Shown here: in pieces, positions 1 through 8,723 of the stretch
Layout of the letters: every line of letters begins with the position of its first letter
Position numbering within the stretch: the stretch's first letter is position 1
Assembly (NCBI GenBank): GCA_000496235.1
Contig: KI543229.1
Span: 62,494-108,453, forward strand
DNA from: an uncultured archaeon A07HR60
GTDB lineage: Archaea; Halobacteriota; Halobacteria; Halobacteriales; Haloferacaceae
Reading direction: 5' to 3'
DNA length: 45,960 nt
Translations under genes and position numbers: made by a program
The notes under the pieces: generated by a model
What the model saw: only the letters and a program-made list of their open reading frames with translations
Told to the model about the DNA's origin: nothing
Database searches by the model: none

Positions 1-571
1 AGCTAGCCCGTGATAGAGTTACGAGGGCAAACCCGTCCGTCGGCTCCGCAAGAGCTACTTCACCGCCACACGGCGACTCCAGACGCGCGGTAGCGAGCGT
101 ATCGCAGAATCCTTCGGTGACGACCTGTGGACCCAGAGAGACGACGTGTTCCACCGCGTCACCCGCGGAGTTGTGAACTACGCCGAGTCCGTCGAGAATC
201 CCGTGCTGGTTCTGGAAAATCTGACGGACATCCGGGAGTCGATGGACTACGGCGAGTACATGAACCGCCGTCTCCACGGATAGGGGTTCGCCACACTCCA
301 CGCGCAGATCCGCTACAAAGCCGTTGAGAAGGATATCCCCGTCGAAACGGTGAACCCACGAAACACCTCGAAGGAGTGCCATGCGTGTGGTGAGGTAGGA
401 TACCGCCCACAATAGGCAATGTTCAAGTGTCCGACTGACGCCTGCTGGGCGGGCGAGTCCTAAGCGGACGTGAACGGAGCGGTGAACATCGCAGATCGCT
501 ACCGCAGCGGAGAGAGCCATTCAAGAGAAGACACAAATGGCAATAACTCGGCTGAGAAGGGGGCCGTTTGA
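1..571 (+). pseudogene. tnpB: TnpB (IS200/IS605 OrfB) remnant, 3' part
   Basis: Decayed gene for a TnpB RNA-guided nuclease, entering from the left edge. The frame can be read from about base 17 to a TGA at 569-571. It still carries the RuvC-II stretch VLENLTDIRES (about 206-241), the start of the zinc ribbon (CHAC, 377-388), later cysteines at 428 and 443, and the RuvC-III motif ADVNGAVNIA (464-493). In-frame stops at 281-283 (TAG), 413-415 (TAG) and 461-463 (TAA), and two more at 11-16, exclude a working protein. The TAG at 281 sits where relatives usually have Trp, so a point mutation is likely. The right-end hairpin of the element follows at about 664-708. The family call is firm; which IS it belongs to is not known. 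Confidence 0.85.
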
Positions 572-663
572 CCGCCCCACAAGACAGCCACGCCGATGCT
601 ACCCAGCAGGAGACGCGTGGAACGGATGCGTCTTGAAACCGGAGGGCCACGCTCGGCCTGAAA

Positions 664-708
664 TCCCGTGGTGGGATTCCCGCGTCTTCAGGCGCGGGAG
701 GAGATCAA
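664..708 (+). repeat. Right-end hairpins of the TnpB remnant (omega-RNA 3' tail)
   Basis: Two adjacent palindromes lie downstream of the dead TnpB: TCCC/GGGA around 664-676, and a stem CCCGCG (679-684) with CGCGGG (693-698) around an 8-base loop, followed by GAGGAGATCAAT. In IS605-type elements this hairpin marks the right end and the 3' end of the guide-RNA scaffold. The same hairpin plus GAGGAG-N(2-3)-TCA layout recurs at 38884-38908 (minus strand), next to the intact TnpB, and at three solo sites. Confidence 0.7.
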
Positions 709-1253
709 TCCGGTAGTGTGCGCGACGGTATGACTGAGTTTCAGAATACTGACTGCTGGAGAACGAATCGGGTGGTGAATCAGTCATCGCGATGTACATT
801 GGCCGTTTTTCTCTCGTGTCGACTTCCTACTTCTGACAGAGCCACTCCCCGGTTGTGAATGGAGTCGGCCCCGGTGTTGGAAACGCTCTGTCAGGCCGCA
901 GTTAGCGGGGTAGCTCAGTATATAATTCGACCAATAATCACTATCTCTGGCTCAAGATTCTGAGACTACCAGACTGCTGACAACACTACTGCAACAATTA
1001 CCTCGGACGCGTGGATCGCGTCCGAATGAAGTGCCTCCATTGCCCGGTAGGCGCGACTAACGCCAATTTAATTTCGCTCGGGTTTGAATATGTAACTTTT
1101 GTTATTGATTTTTTGAGTGACAACGCACGGGGCGCGTGTTTCGGATTGAGAGACATCCACAGTCGATCACTGAAAATGAGTTCACGCGCCGATCTGGTAG
1201 CCGGCACTCGTCTCCCGAGAAGTGAAACGGACTAGCTACTACTGAGGAAGGCT
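709..1253. other. Intergenic, no supported gene
   Basis: No convincing gene on either strand. The stretch 1065-1115 is clearly more AT-rich than its surroundings, and 905-918 resembles the 5' end and D-arm of a tRNA but is not continued by a cloverleaf. It may be old mobile DNA beside the TnpB remnant. Confidence 0.4.
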
Positions 1254-2554
1254 TCACTCGTCAGCCGACTCGGCCCGTCGGGTCAGCTCGTGTGCGTGGG
1301 TCCTGGCGCGGTCAAGGATTGTTGGTTCGTCGAGTGTCATCACTTCGCGGTCGCGCATCAACACAGTTCCATCACAGACAGTGTGTCGGACGTCGGATCC
1401 TTTGGTCGCATACACCAGGTGACTCACAGGGTCATGGACCGGGGTGAGGTGCGGTGTCTCGAAGTCGACCACGGCTATATCTGCGGTCCCTCCTGTTTCG
1501 AGTTGACCCCCAGGGAGTCCAATCGCGTCGGCGCCACCTTGCGTCGCCATATTCAGGACGGCTGGAGCCGGGAGCGCTGATGCGTCGTCAGCCCCCAGTT
1601 TCCCGATCATCGCGGCGTCTCGCATCTCATCGAACATATCAAGATCGTTGTTCGAGCCGGCACCGTCGGTCCCGAGACCGACCGTCACGCCGGCCTCGAT
1701 GAGGCGGTGGACAGGAGCGATACCGCTGGCGAGTTTCATATTCGAGGCTGGACAGTGGATCACCGCCGTGTCTCGGTCGGCGAGCAATTGGATCTCTGCT
1801 TCATCGAGGTGGACTCCGTGTGCGACGAAAGTGCGTGGTCCCAGCAAGCCAAGATCGGCGGCGTACTCAGCTGGTCTGTCGCCCTCTGCGTCCGTGATTG
1901 GGGCCACCTCGTCTTCGGTCTCGCTGACGTGAGCGTGAACGGGCACGTCGAGTGTGGCGGCCTTATCGGCCGTTTTCGCGAGCATCGCGTCATCAACCGT
2001 TGTCAACGAGTGTGGAGCGAGCATGGTCTGGACCCGCCCGTCTGCTGCCCCCTGAAGTGTGGTTGCCGTTTCGATCCCCGTTTCGAAATCTGCTTGAGCC
2101 GCTGTGTCGCTTTTGCCCACAGAGATAACACCGTGACCAAGTCGAGCGCGGACTCCGGCCCGGTCGACGACCGAGGCGACCTCGTCCATGGAGAAGTACA
2201 TATCTGCAAAGGCGGTGGTTCCGGCGCGAATCATCTCGAGAATCCCCAGTTCCGCGCCAGCTTTGATATCCTCGGGTGTGAGTTCGGCTTCTACTGGCCA
2301 GATATCTTCCCTCAGCCAGGCGTCGAGGTTTTGTCGTCGGCGTACCCTCGTAACAGCGACATCGAGACGTGAGTGTGAGCGTTGACCAAGCCGGGAATGA
2401 CCAGCCCACCGTCGGCGTTCAAGCGATCGTCGCCACTGAGGTCTGCACCGATATCGACGATCTCTCCCGCTTCCTGGTCGACAAGTACGTCCGCCCGCTC
2501 GATATCGCCATCGGGGCGAAGTATCTCACCATCGGCGACACACAGCGTTCCCAT
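1254..2554 (-). pseudogene. Amidohydrolase, MTA/SAH (5'-deoxyadenosine) deaminase type, frameshifted
   Basis: Metal-dependent amidohydrolase like MtaD/DadD, enzymes that deaminate the adenine ring of S-adenosylhomocysteine, methylthioadenosine or 5'-deoxyadenosine. The N-terminal frame starts at 2554 and holds the metal motif HTH (in VNAHTHVSM). It ends early at 2312. The rest continues in another frame with HVSETEDE, HGVHL and GTDGAGSN, supplying the other metal and catalytic residues. The frames join if one base is missing from the coding strand next to the A4 run at 2329-2332: the expected DDK-x-LDAWLRED appears just after it. The repaired protein would be about 433 residues, normal for the family. 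All active-site residues survive, so the damage is recent or a sequencing error. The exact substrate cannot be told from sequence. Confidence 0.8.
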
Positions 2555-2610
2555 ACATATGCGTCCAGCCCGCGGATACTATATGCTCCGGACTGCGTCT
2601 CATCAACGGC

Positions 2611-2620
2611 TCATATATAC
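2611..2620 (+). promoter_or_regulatory. TATA-like box for the gene at 2644
   Basis: The sequence TCATATATAC is centred about 27 bases before the ATG at 2644. This is the spacing expected for an archaeal TATA box driving a leaderless mRNA, and it supports that start. Confidence 0.5.
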
Positions 2621-2643
2621 GCGCCGAACGACAACGCATTGGT

Positions 2644-3411
2644 ATGAGTCGGGAGTCGGAGGGCACGAGTGCAACCACCGCCGAAAAGACTGAGTCTGAC
2701 GTGGACGATACTCTCGACACCGGTAATCAAGCGACTCCGAGCGGTGAGCCTGCGGTGGGTGCGGCGATCCCGCTCGAGTTTCCGGCGCGCAACCCAGAGG
2801 GGCTTGCTCCGACCGTGGAGCTCAGCCTGATGGATCAGTATGACAACGGCGACGGAACAATCACCGTGCAGGTGCTTGAATGGGAACGCGACGACGATGT
2901 CGTCAGGGTTCGATACGCACTCCCGACGGGAGAACACCAAGAGGACTGTTATCGGTGGCCCACCCCTGGAAAGTATGACGATAGCGATTTTATCGCGCTG
3001 ATTCGGGAGCTCGGGTACACACCCGGGTCAGCAGAGTACGTCGCCGGCGAATTCGCTCAGGCTCGCAACCACCGCGGTCGCTGGCGACTCGTCACCGGTC
3101 AAGACCGGGGTCTCGACCACGACGAACTCCCAACTCAGCCGGACACCAGCGAGCGAACACGTGAGACGGACCAGCGCCGCATCGCCGCACTTCTGCCGGC
3201 GGCGATGAGTGAGCGATTGACCGCGGCAGATCCAATGGACCTTGTCCTGGCGAGCGCTCTCACGCTCACTGCTGCCGTTGTCGCCCCTGCGACGGCAGCT
3301 GTGACGGCACCACCCGGGGCGATCACCACGGCACTTCTCGGTGTGGCTGTCACGTTCGCAATCGGCGGCATAACGCTGCTGGGGGCAGCGTTTCTCAGTG
3401 TGTCACTCTGA
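2644..3411 (+). CDS. Acidic protein with two C-terminal membrane helices, unknown function
   Basis: A 255-residue protein I do not recognise. The first 45 residues are polar and low in complexity. Residues of about 55-150 form a soluble part that includes LEWERDDDVVRVRY and an aromatic stretch EDCYRWPTPG. The last 60 residues form two hydrophobic helices (about 195-220 and 225-252) with many Ala, Val and Thr, so the soluble part is probably anchored by its C-terminus. The start is supported by the TATA-like box at 2611-2620. Codon use is like that of its neighbours. It is divergent from the deaminase gene, with 89 bases between the two starts. No catalytic motif was seen. Confidence 0.7.
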   Translation: MSRESEGTSATTAEKTESDVDDTLDTGNQATPSGEPAVGAAIPLEFPARNPEGLAPTVELSLMDQYDNGDGTITVQVLEWERDDDVVRVRYALPTGEHQEDCYRWPTPGKYDDSDFIALIRELGYTPGSAEYVAGEFAQARNHRGRWRLVTGQDRGLDHDELPTQPDTSERTRETDQRRIAALLPAAMSERLTAADPMDLVLASALTLTAAVVAPATAAVTAPPGAITTALLGVAVTFAIGGITLLGAAFLSVSL

Positions 3412-3777
3412 TAAGAAACCGCTACACAATCGCTTCCATGACCGCAACGAGCAGGGGTGCCCAAGCGTTAGCCGGAGGAAGTGATCACAGGTCTTGGCAA
3501 ATCGAGTCACTGTCGTGTTGGTCCAGCCGGTACAGGTCGTGGTGTGCTGGCCGGGCAGACAGGATCAGGACAGATCCAGTCTTTCCGGCGTGTGCCGTAT
3601 CAGTGAGCAGCCCAGGCTGGCGAGGCTGAGTCGTCTCTTGATAGTGTCAAGTCCAGATCAATCTACTCCAGAAGCGACCTAGCGCTGACCACGACAATCA
3701 GATTCGCGTCATCGGATCAGAACCGGCCTGGGCGATTGACTCCCACCGCTCCTGAGACAAGCTAGTTTCGCTGGCTA
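3412..3777. other. Intergenic, nothing recognised
   Basis: The stretch between two convergent genes. Short open frames here have no protein-like composition, and no repeat or strong hairpin was noticed. Confidence 0.4.
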
Positions 3778-4425
3778 TCAGTCAGCGCGGTCGCGAAGCC
3801 GATTGATTCGATCGCCAAGCGGCGGTTGGACCTCGAAAAGCGTCTGCCAACTGCCGGTTCGCGGTTCGACGCCGCGCAACTCAGCGGCGCGCTGAAACGC
3901 CTCTGCAAGTGGATTGGGGCCTACTCGCTCGGCCGCACGGTCGTCGGCAGCGTACTGGACGCGGCGACCGACCCAAAATGAGACGAAGCCGATCAGCGCC
4001 AGCGCGACGAATCCGGGGCCAAATGGGACCAGCGTGAGGACGGTCGCGCTCAGAATCCCCAACACGACCCCGACCGCGATGCCGCGAAATTCCGTATAGT
4101 ACGTCTCGACGCGGCCGGCCTCGGCCGCGAACAGCGCGGTGATGGTGTCGTCGTCGAGATCCTCGAGTACCGTCTCAGACACGAACATTACGCGCCGCCC
4201 CGGTGGCCCATGTACCGCGAGTTCAATCGCCCGGCGCTTTGACTTGATGAGCGCCACTCGGTCGACATCGAGTCCAGCCCGGTCTTGATGTGACTCGACA
4301 CGATTGCGTTCGTCTGTATCGGGGTCCCTAAGATCGTATCGTCGGTCGGCGACCAGCAGTGGCCCGACAGTCACCCCGAGAAACGCGAGGAGGACGATGC
4401 CAGGGATCACTGCGAACAGAGTCAT
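3778..4425 (-). CDS. M48 (HtpX)-like membrane protein lacking the zinc site
   Basis: A 215-residue membrane protein. The start is placed at the Met giving MTLFAVIPGIVLL, because longer upstream frames have poor composition. Helix 1 spans residues 5-25, and two further helices span about 114-135 and 137-153. The layout follows M48/HtpX peptidases: a VFVSETVLEDL-type strand, a helix where HEXXH should be, a transmembrane hairpin, an AADDRAAE segment matching the usual ExxAD site, and a C-terminal PPLGDRINRLRD like the HPP-ERI-RL end of HtpX. However, the HEXXH position reads AEAGR (residues 101-105), so both zinc histidines are absent, and the third ligand is also not conserved. I infer a non-catalytic pseudoprotease; the family link rests on motifs only. 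Confidence 0.6.
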   Translation of the reverse strand: MTLFAVIPGIVLLAFLGVTVGPLLVADRRYDLRDPDTDERNRVESHQDRAGLDVDRVALIKSKRRAIELAVHGPPGRRVMFVSETVLEDLDDDTITALFAAEAGRVETYYTEFRGIAVGVVLGILSATVLTLVPFGPGFVALALIGFVSFWVGRRVQYAADDRAAERVGPNPLAEAFQRAAELRGVEPRTGSWQTLFEVQPPLGDRINRLRDRAD

Positions 4426-4772
4426 CGGCTGGTTGTGTGGCCGGCAGGCGGTTAGCAATTCCGTTCCGGCTAGATCGGTGATGACTCGAGACAATACACC
4501 GCTAACCCCTCCTCTCCTGTTTTGACATCGAGATTGCCGAGCGGCTACAGAGTACGGTACCGGTGAGCCACGAACTCGACTTCGAGGATACATCTGTAGC
4601 CGGACAAGCATCGCTGTCGGTATGACTGGCGAGATGATAACACACAAGAAAACCGAAGTGCAGACACCCTCGTAGTGGCCACGGTCGGGACGACAGCGAA
4701 ATGCGAGGCCTATCAGTTGCTGGCCCAAATGTCACACGTGGTCTGAGTCGGGGGACTCGCAGTATCGGTCAA
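4426..4772. other. Intergenic between MutS-family gene and M48-like gene
   Basis: About 350 bases between the end of the MutS-family gene and the start of the M48-like gene, both on the minus strand. It should hold the promoter of the latter, but no clear TATA box or repeat was seen. Confidence 0.35.
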
Positions 4773-6749
4773 TTAGAATTTCTCGAGGAGCGAATTATAG
4801 AAGTCAGCATCGCCGGTCCCATCTGTCGCGAGTTTCTCTACGATCAATTCGGGTGTCGACCGCGCGAGGTGGTTTTTTCTTGGAGAGCGATTCACGCGGA
4901 GTTTCCCCTCGACGAGACCCTCGGCTTCGATGCCGTCGACCGCGACGTCGGTGGCGGCTGCCTCTCTGATCTGGCGAGCGAGGTGAGACACGAACACGGC
5001 GGTGGCGTCTTGACTGGCCAGTTCCTCTAGAATTCCCGCGATTATTTTCGCACTGGCACCGGGTTCGGTGATGGACTCCAACTCGTCAACAAGGACCAGC
5101 CGGTTCGCGGCGCCCGACACCAACTCGCCAAACTCCCGGAGCGTCGACTCGAACGCCCCGGCATCAAGTGTCCCTTGTGATTTGGCGTAGTAGTGGATTT
5201 CTGAAAACACCTCTAATCGTGCCTCTGTGGCGGGAACGGGAAGCCCCATCTGAGCGAGGACAGCGAGGACGGCCACCAGATCGATCGTCGACGTTTTGCC
5301 CCCAGAGTTGACCCCCGACAGCAGAGTGACACCTTCGACCTGGTAGTCAACCGGCTCAACAGCCTCGTATCCAACATCTAATATTGGGGACCGACCACCG
5401 GCGATATCTATGCCGGAAGCCGTCAGGGTGGGCATCGTACAGCCAAAGTCCTGTGTGAACCTCGCGACAGCCAGTTCCACGTCCAGTTCGAGCGCCTCCT
5501 GTACCAGTCGTTCGGCCGGTTCGCGCAGGTCGGCTAACTCGGCCGCGAGATCGGCTTTTAGCTGAGAGGCTCGCTGATCTCGGCTCGCGGTCAGTTCGGT
5601 CCGGAGTCGAGAGACCGCCTTTTCGTTGCGTTCAACGGGAAATGTGGGGTCGTCACTGAATACCCGCTCGGCGAGGCCCTGTTCGCCGGTCCGCAGTTGG
5701 AGACCAGAGGTCAACTCCTTGCGGGCCTGCTGAATGGCGGCGTCGAACTCGTCTGCAAGCTCGCGCGACAACAACGAGTCCACCCGCGCTCCTTGTTCGA
5801 CGAGTGAGAGGAAGTCTTGCCCCTCGATAGTGACATTCTGCTCGCGGATCGCCTCTCGGAGATGATCGTTCGCGATCGATTCTGCCGTCCCCACGGCTGC
5901 ATCCAAATCGTCGACGGCGATCGAGAGCCGCTCGAGTTCCTCGTCGCCGACGACAGAGCCGTCGTCAGTGAGGTCAGACAGGGCAGCTCGAAGCGCGCTC
6001 AGGTCACAGGCCGGCTCTATATCAGCCGTCTCGTGGACCGCAGCGGCCGCCTCCAGCCGCGACCGATTCGTGGCGAAAAACGCCAACAGCCGTTCAGGCA
6101 CGACTTCGGCCGGCCGCTCGAGCCCATCCGGGAGGACGCGCACGTCGCCAGTGATGTCCAATCCCGCAAACGACTCGTCGAGCACGATCACCGTCGGATA
6201 CGAGCGCGCAAGCTCCTGTAGTTCGCGGGCATCATCGACGACTTCTGCAGACAGTTCCGGCACTTCGTTTTGTGCCAGGGCGAGCTGCTCGGCATCAGAA
6301 ACGGCCAGACAGCGGTCGCGTATCCGCCCAGGCGCCGGGTCGACCAGCGGTTCGACATCAGCCAGCGCCGACAGCGTCGCCTCGTCTGGGTTCCGGTCGG
6401 CAGCCGCTCGCGCGAACTCTCTCACTTCCTCGATTCGCGAGCGGTTCGCACTCGGGTACAGCGTTTTCAGCCGGCTGGCGGCGTAATCGGTAACCGCCCG
6501 GTCTTGAAGCAGGTCGAGCACCTCATCGTACACTTCGCGCGCACGATCTGTCGCCAGCACGCGATCAGTATCGTCGTGGCGCTTCCGGATAGCCCCTCTG
6601 GCAATCCGGGCCGCTCGGCCCTCCGTGACACCCGGTGCCCGGGCCAATTCTGCCACGTCACCGGCCGCCAACGCCGTCTCGGGGTCTTCGAGGGTCCGCA
6701 GGGAGTCTGCGGTCTTCTCCCCGACGCCGGGGATCGACTCTAACTCCAT
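4773..6749 (-). CDS. MutS-family ATPase with N-terminal helix-hairpin-helix
   Basis: A 658-residue DNA-processing ATPase related to the MutS2/MutS5 branch. Residues 1-60 form tandem helix-hairpin-helix segments (SIPGVGEKTADSL, RAPGVTEGRAARI), a non-specific DNA-binding fold. Residues 60-430 are mostly helical with coiled-coil character and match the MutS core and lever. The C-terminal ATPase has Walker A GVNSGGKTS (479-487), a Walker B region LVLVDELES (551-559), and a following VSHL switch typical of MutS ABC ATPases. The mismatch-reading domain I (Phe-x-Glu) of MutS1 is absent, and no C-terminal Smr nuclease domain follows. A role in recombination or branched-DNA handling is more likely than classical mismatch repair; this is inference. 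A single-gene transcript is likely, as both flanks are intergenic. Confidence 0.85.
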   Translation of the reverse strand: MELESIPGVGEKTADSLRTLEDPETALAAGDVAELARAPGVTEGRAARIARGAIRKRHDDTDRVLATDRAREVYDEVLDLLQDRAVTDYAASRLKTLYPSANRSRIEEVREFARAAADRNPDEATLSALADVEPLVDPAPGRIRDRCLAVSDAEQLALAQNEVPELSAEVVDDARELQELARSYPTVIVLDESFAGLDITGDVRVLPDGLERPAEVVPERLLAFFATNRSRLEAAAAVHETADIEPACDLSALRAALSDLTDDGSVVGDEELERLSIAVDDLDAAVGTAESIANDHLREAIREQNVTIEGQDFLSLVEQGARVDSLLSRELADEFDAAIQQARKELTSGLQLRTGEQGLAERVFSDDPTFPVERNEKAVSRLRTELTASRDQRASQLKADLAAELADLREPAERLVQEALELDVELAVARFTQDFGCTMPTLTASGIDIAGGRSPILDVGYEAVEPVDYQVEGVTLLSGVNSGGKTSTIDLVAVLAVLAQMGLPVPATEARLEVFSEIHYYAKSQGTLDAGAFESTLREFGELVSGAANRLVLVDELESITEPGASAKIIAGILEELASQDATAVFVSHLARQIREAAATDVAVDGIEAEGLVEGKLRVNRSPRKNHLARSTPELIVEKLATDGTGDADFYNSLLEKF

Positions 6750-6988
6750 TCGTCCACCGCTACAGGTGACACCGATAAAAGGATGCGGTTCCTTCTCACG
6801 GGGGGTCTGGGTGGCCGGGTGGGGGTCTGACGCGAACTGATCTCCCCACGGGGTTAGTCATACACCCGGCAAGTGCACGTGCCAACAAGTCGTGTCTGAC
6901 TGGCGAGAGCCCGCTTGACTCGGCAAACCAGTGGTGGCACACGCCAGGGGCCGACACGACTGAGTGTCACAGCCACCCGGATCGAAGA

Positions 6989-7495
6989 TCAATTCACGCG
7001 AACCCGGACGGTGCCTTCGGAACTCACGCTGACGAATAGTCGCTGGCGAATCTGCCGGCCATGAACCGCGTCACCGGCCGCATCGCTAACCACTTTCATC
7101 AGCTCCGGGGCAGTGCGGTTCACCTTCACACCGACGTCGTCACAGGCGTCGAACACCTGTTTGGGGACATCATAGAGGTCGGTGGCGGCCGCGATTTCGA
7201 TCCGGACAGGGGCTGCCAGCGTCTCGGCGAAGGCCACGGTCTCGCGGGCTTTATCAATATTCTCGCGAGCGCTGGCCTCCACACTCGAAACGTTGGCTCG
7301 TGACGTGCCGAGATACTCAGCAATGTCTGATTGACGGAGACCGCGCTCGCGCATCGCGAGGACTTCGGCCTGCCGGCGGGTGAGCACACTCCGACCAGCC
7401 TCGAAGCCCGTCCTCGCCAGGACATCTTCTGGGGAGAGTTGCTCTTCGGTAGGTGTCTCTCCCTCGTTTACGTCCGTGTCGTCCATACATGCCAC
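6989..7495 (-). CDS. Tfx-type HTH transcription regulator
   Basis: A 168-residue DNA-binding protein of the archaeal Tfx family. After an acidic leader, residues 38-85 form a LuxR-like helix-turn-helix (SVLTRRQAEVLAMRERGLRQSDIAEYL in outline, then GTSRANVSSVE as recognition helix), followed by a helix with ARENIDKARET. The C-terminal half (about 90-168) is the Tfx effector-like domain. Two starts are possible, 7495 (MACMDD) and 7486 (MDDTD). A TATA-like TTTACAGG on the minus strand about 26 bases before 7495 slightly favours the longer one. That TATA-like stretch overlaps the outer end of the palindromic repeat at 7519-7597, so the repeat may sit in this promoter. The target genes are unknown. 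Confidence 0.8.
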   Translation of the reverse strand: MACMDDTDVNEGETPTEEQLSPEDVLARTGFEAGRSVLTRRQAEVLAMRERGLRQSDIAEYLGTSRANVSSVEASARENIDKARETVAFAETLAAPVRIEIAAATDLYDVPKQVFDACDDVGVKVNRTAPELMKVVSDAAGDAVHGRQIRQRLFVSVSSEGTVRVRVN

Positions 7496-7518
7496 AGTCG
7501 GTGGAGTGTGAAAAACCT

Positions 7519-7597
7519 GTAAACTGCCGCGGGGTCGAGCCCCGTAGCATCCGCCTCGTACCGCCTGTGAACTGCCTCAGAGTCATGCCCCGGGATA
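7519..7597 (+). repeat. Minimal palindromic element, two overlapping units (copy A)
   Basis: The first unit reads GTAAACTGCC, then the hairpin GCGGGG-tcgag-CCCCGT, then GCATCCGCCTCGTACC. A second, more decayed unit starts at 7567 (GTGAACTGCC). The outer left part matches the right end of the element at 26645-27014, and the part after the hairpin (CGCCTCGTACC) matches its left end. Both ends of an IS605-type element therefore appear to share a single hairpin. It lies between the Tfx and TRAM genes. Confidence 0.6.
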
Positions 7598-7723
7598 ATC
7601 ACCCTGGATACCTGTTTAATACCGCGTCCCGACTGTCAGTCAAAGATATCGAGTCTCTGGCTGACACCTCAAGAGGGAAACGGTCGATCACACACTTCTG
7701 GAGTATCCGACCAGTAGCTGGTC

Positions 7724-8209
7724 CTACTTACCCCAGAAGTCTTCTCGACTGCCGAGCCGTTCGCGCGAGTCGCGCCCTTGAGTTGAGTCACGATCGGCGT
7801 CCCCATCGGTCTCGGTCGCGTCATCAGGATCGTCGCTGGCATCATCACCCTCACCGTCGCTGTCTTCGCCCTCAAGCGGGAGTTCTTCGACGATCTTCTT
7901 TGCCAGCGCGTGATTCGACTTGACCCGGTCGATTCGGACACAAGCTCTCGCCGGGGGCAATAGCCCATCGACCATCACGATGAATCCGTCCTCGGTACGG
8001 CCGACTCCCGCGCCACTCTCGTGGATGTCGTCGACCTCGACAACGATCTCTTCGCCTGGTTTGACCGGCTGCTGTTTCAGGTCCGAAATCGGCATATCGT
8101 AGTGGTTGCACCACTCCGCACCTCCCCGATCCCCGTAATGCTGACAGCCCATTCCCTCGATCCGCTCTTGGAAACTCGGGCAGTCATCTGCCAGTGGACA
8201 GTCGGCCAT
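7724..8209 (-). CDS. TRAM-domain protein with four-cysteine N-terminus
   Basis: A 161-residue protein. Residues 1-40 hold four cysteines (C4, C10, C22, C34) spaced as a possible metal site. Residues of about 48-110 form a TRAM domain (KPGEEIVVEVDDIHESGAGVG, then GFIVMVDGLLPP, then VRIDRVKSNHALAKKI), an OB-like RNA-binding fold found in tRNA modification enzymes and in small archaeal RNA-chaperone proteins. The last 50 residues are a disordered, very acidic Asp/Glu tail, as often seen in halophiles. The stand-alone TRAM architecture, with no enzyme domain, suggests RNA binding or chaperoning. The cysteine cluster is unlike a plain TRAM chaperone of about 60-70 residues. The partner RNA is unknown. 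Confidence 0.8.
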   Translation of the reverse strand: MADCPLADDCPSFQERIEGMGCQHYGDRGGAEWCNHYDMPISDLKQQPVKPGEEIVVEVDDIHESGAGVGRTEDGFIVMVDGLLPPARACVRIDRVKSNHALAKKIVEELPLEGEDSDGEGDDASDDPDDATETDGDADRDSTQGRDSRERLGSREDFWGK

Positions 8210-8349
8210 ACGTCAATGTAACTAGCCGCCCGTCTTTACGTTTCGGTATCTCTTTAGATACCACCGCAACTCGCCCAGTGACAGAGGATATATCCACGTC
8301 ATGACGCTCCGGTGGTGATGAGTTGAGAGTCATCTGACGGCTCAGCCTG

Positions 8350-8401
8350 GTGAACCGCCTCGGGGTCAAGCCCCGAGGCACTCGGCCTGCTCCGCCTGTA
8401 G
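8350..8401 (+). repeat. Minimal palindromic element (copy B)
   Basis: Cleanest copy of the short element. The outer end GTGAACC is followed by a perfect 9-bp stem, GCCTCGGGG (8357-8365) with CCCCGAGGC (8371-8379), around loop TCAAG, then a tail CACTCGGCCTGCTCC. The tail aligns, with one indel, to the left end of the 26645 element. No coding capacity. Confidence 0.65.
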
Positions 8402-8723
8402 ATGCAGATGGTCCGAGCCGACTACCACCGGGAAGGTCACAGCGCTTGACGCTCGTTCGATAGGAGCCGTGTTCCGTCCAGAAGAGGCCACACGTGCGGA
8501 TACTCGCACACATCGCATCTGGATCCAAATCACATTCTATCAGCGAACCCGCGTCAGAGCTGTCGTGACGGACTGACTGACCCTCTCACGGAGTCGTCAG
8601 GTAACGTCAGCCGTGAGAGAAGTCACCGAGCCCCGAGCTACACGGTACCCCCGTAATCTCGACAATCGAAATCAGCGCTGACTCACCTGGCCAGCCCCAA
8701 CACGAGAGACTGGTGGGCAGCGA

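Noticed and set aside
905-935. tRNA-like start (GCGGGGTAGCTCAG) followed by ATTCGACC
   Set aside because: It looks like an acceptor 5' strand and D-arm, but there is no anticodon arm, proper T-arm or matching acceptor 3' strand within tRNA length.
1011-1235. 74-codon open frame with CLHC
   Set aside because: Single CxxC, mixed composition, AT-rich surroundings, no promoter or family pattern; likely chance in decayed DNA.
1707-2372. 221-codon frame on the plus strand across the deaminase gene
   Set aside because: It is the complementary-strand shadow of the amidohydrolase, which has clear active-site motifs.
5968-6486. 172-codon plus-strand frame rich in Ser, Arg and Ala
   Set aside because: Antisense shadow of the MutS-family gene; the composition is typical of GC-rich reverse frames.
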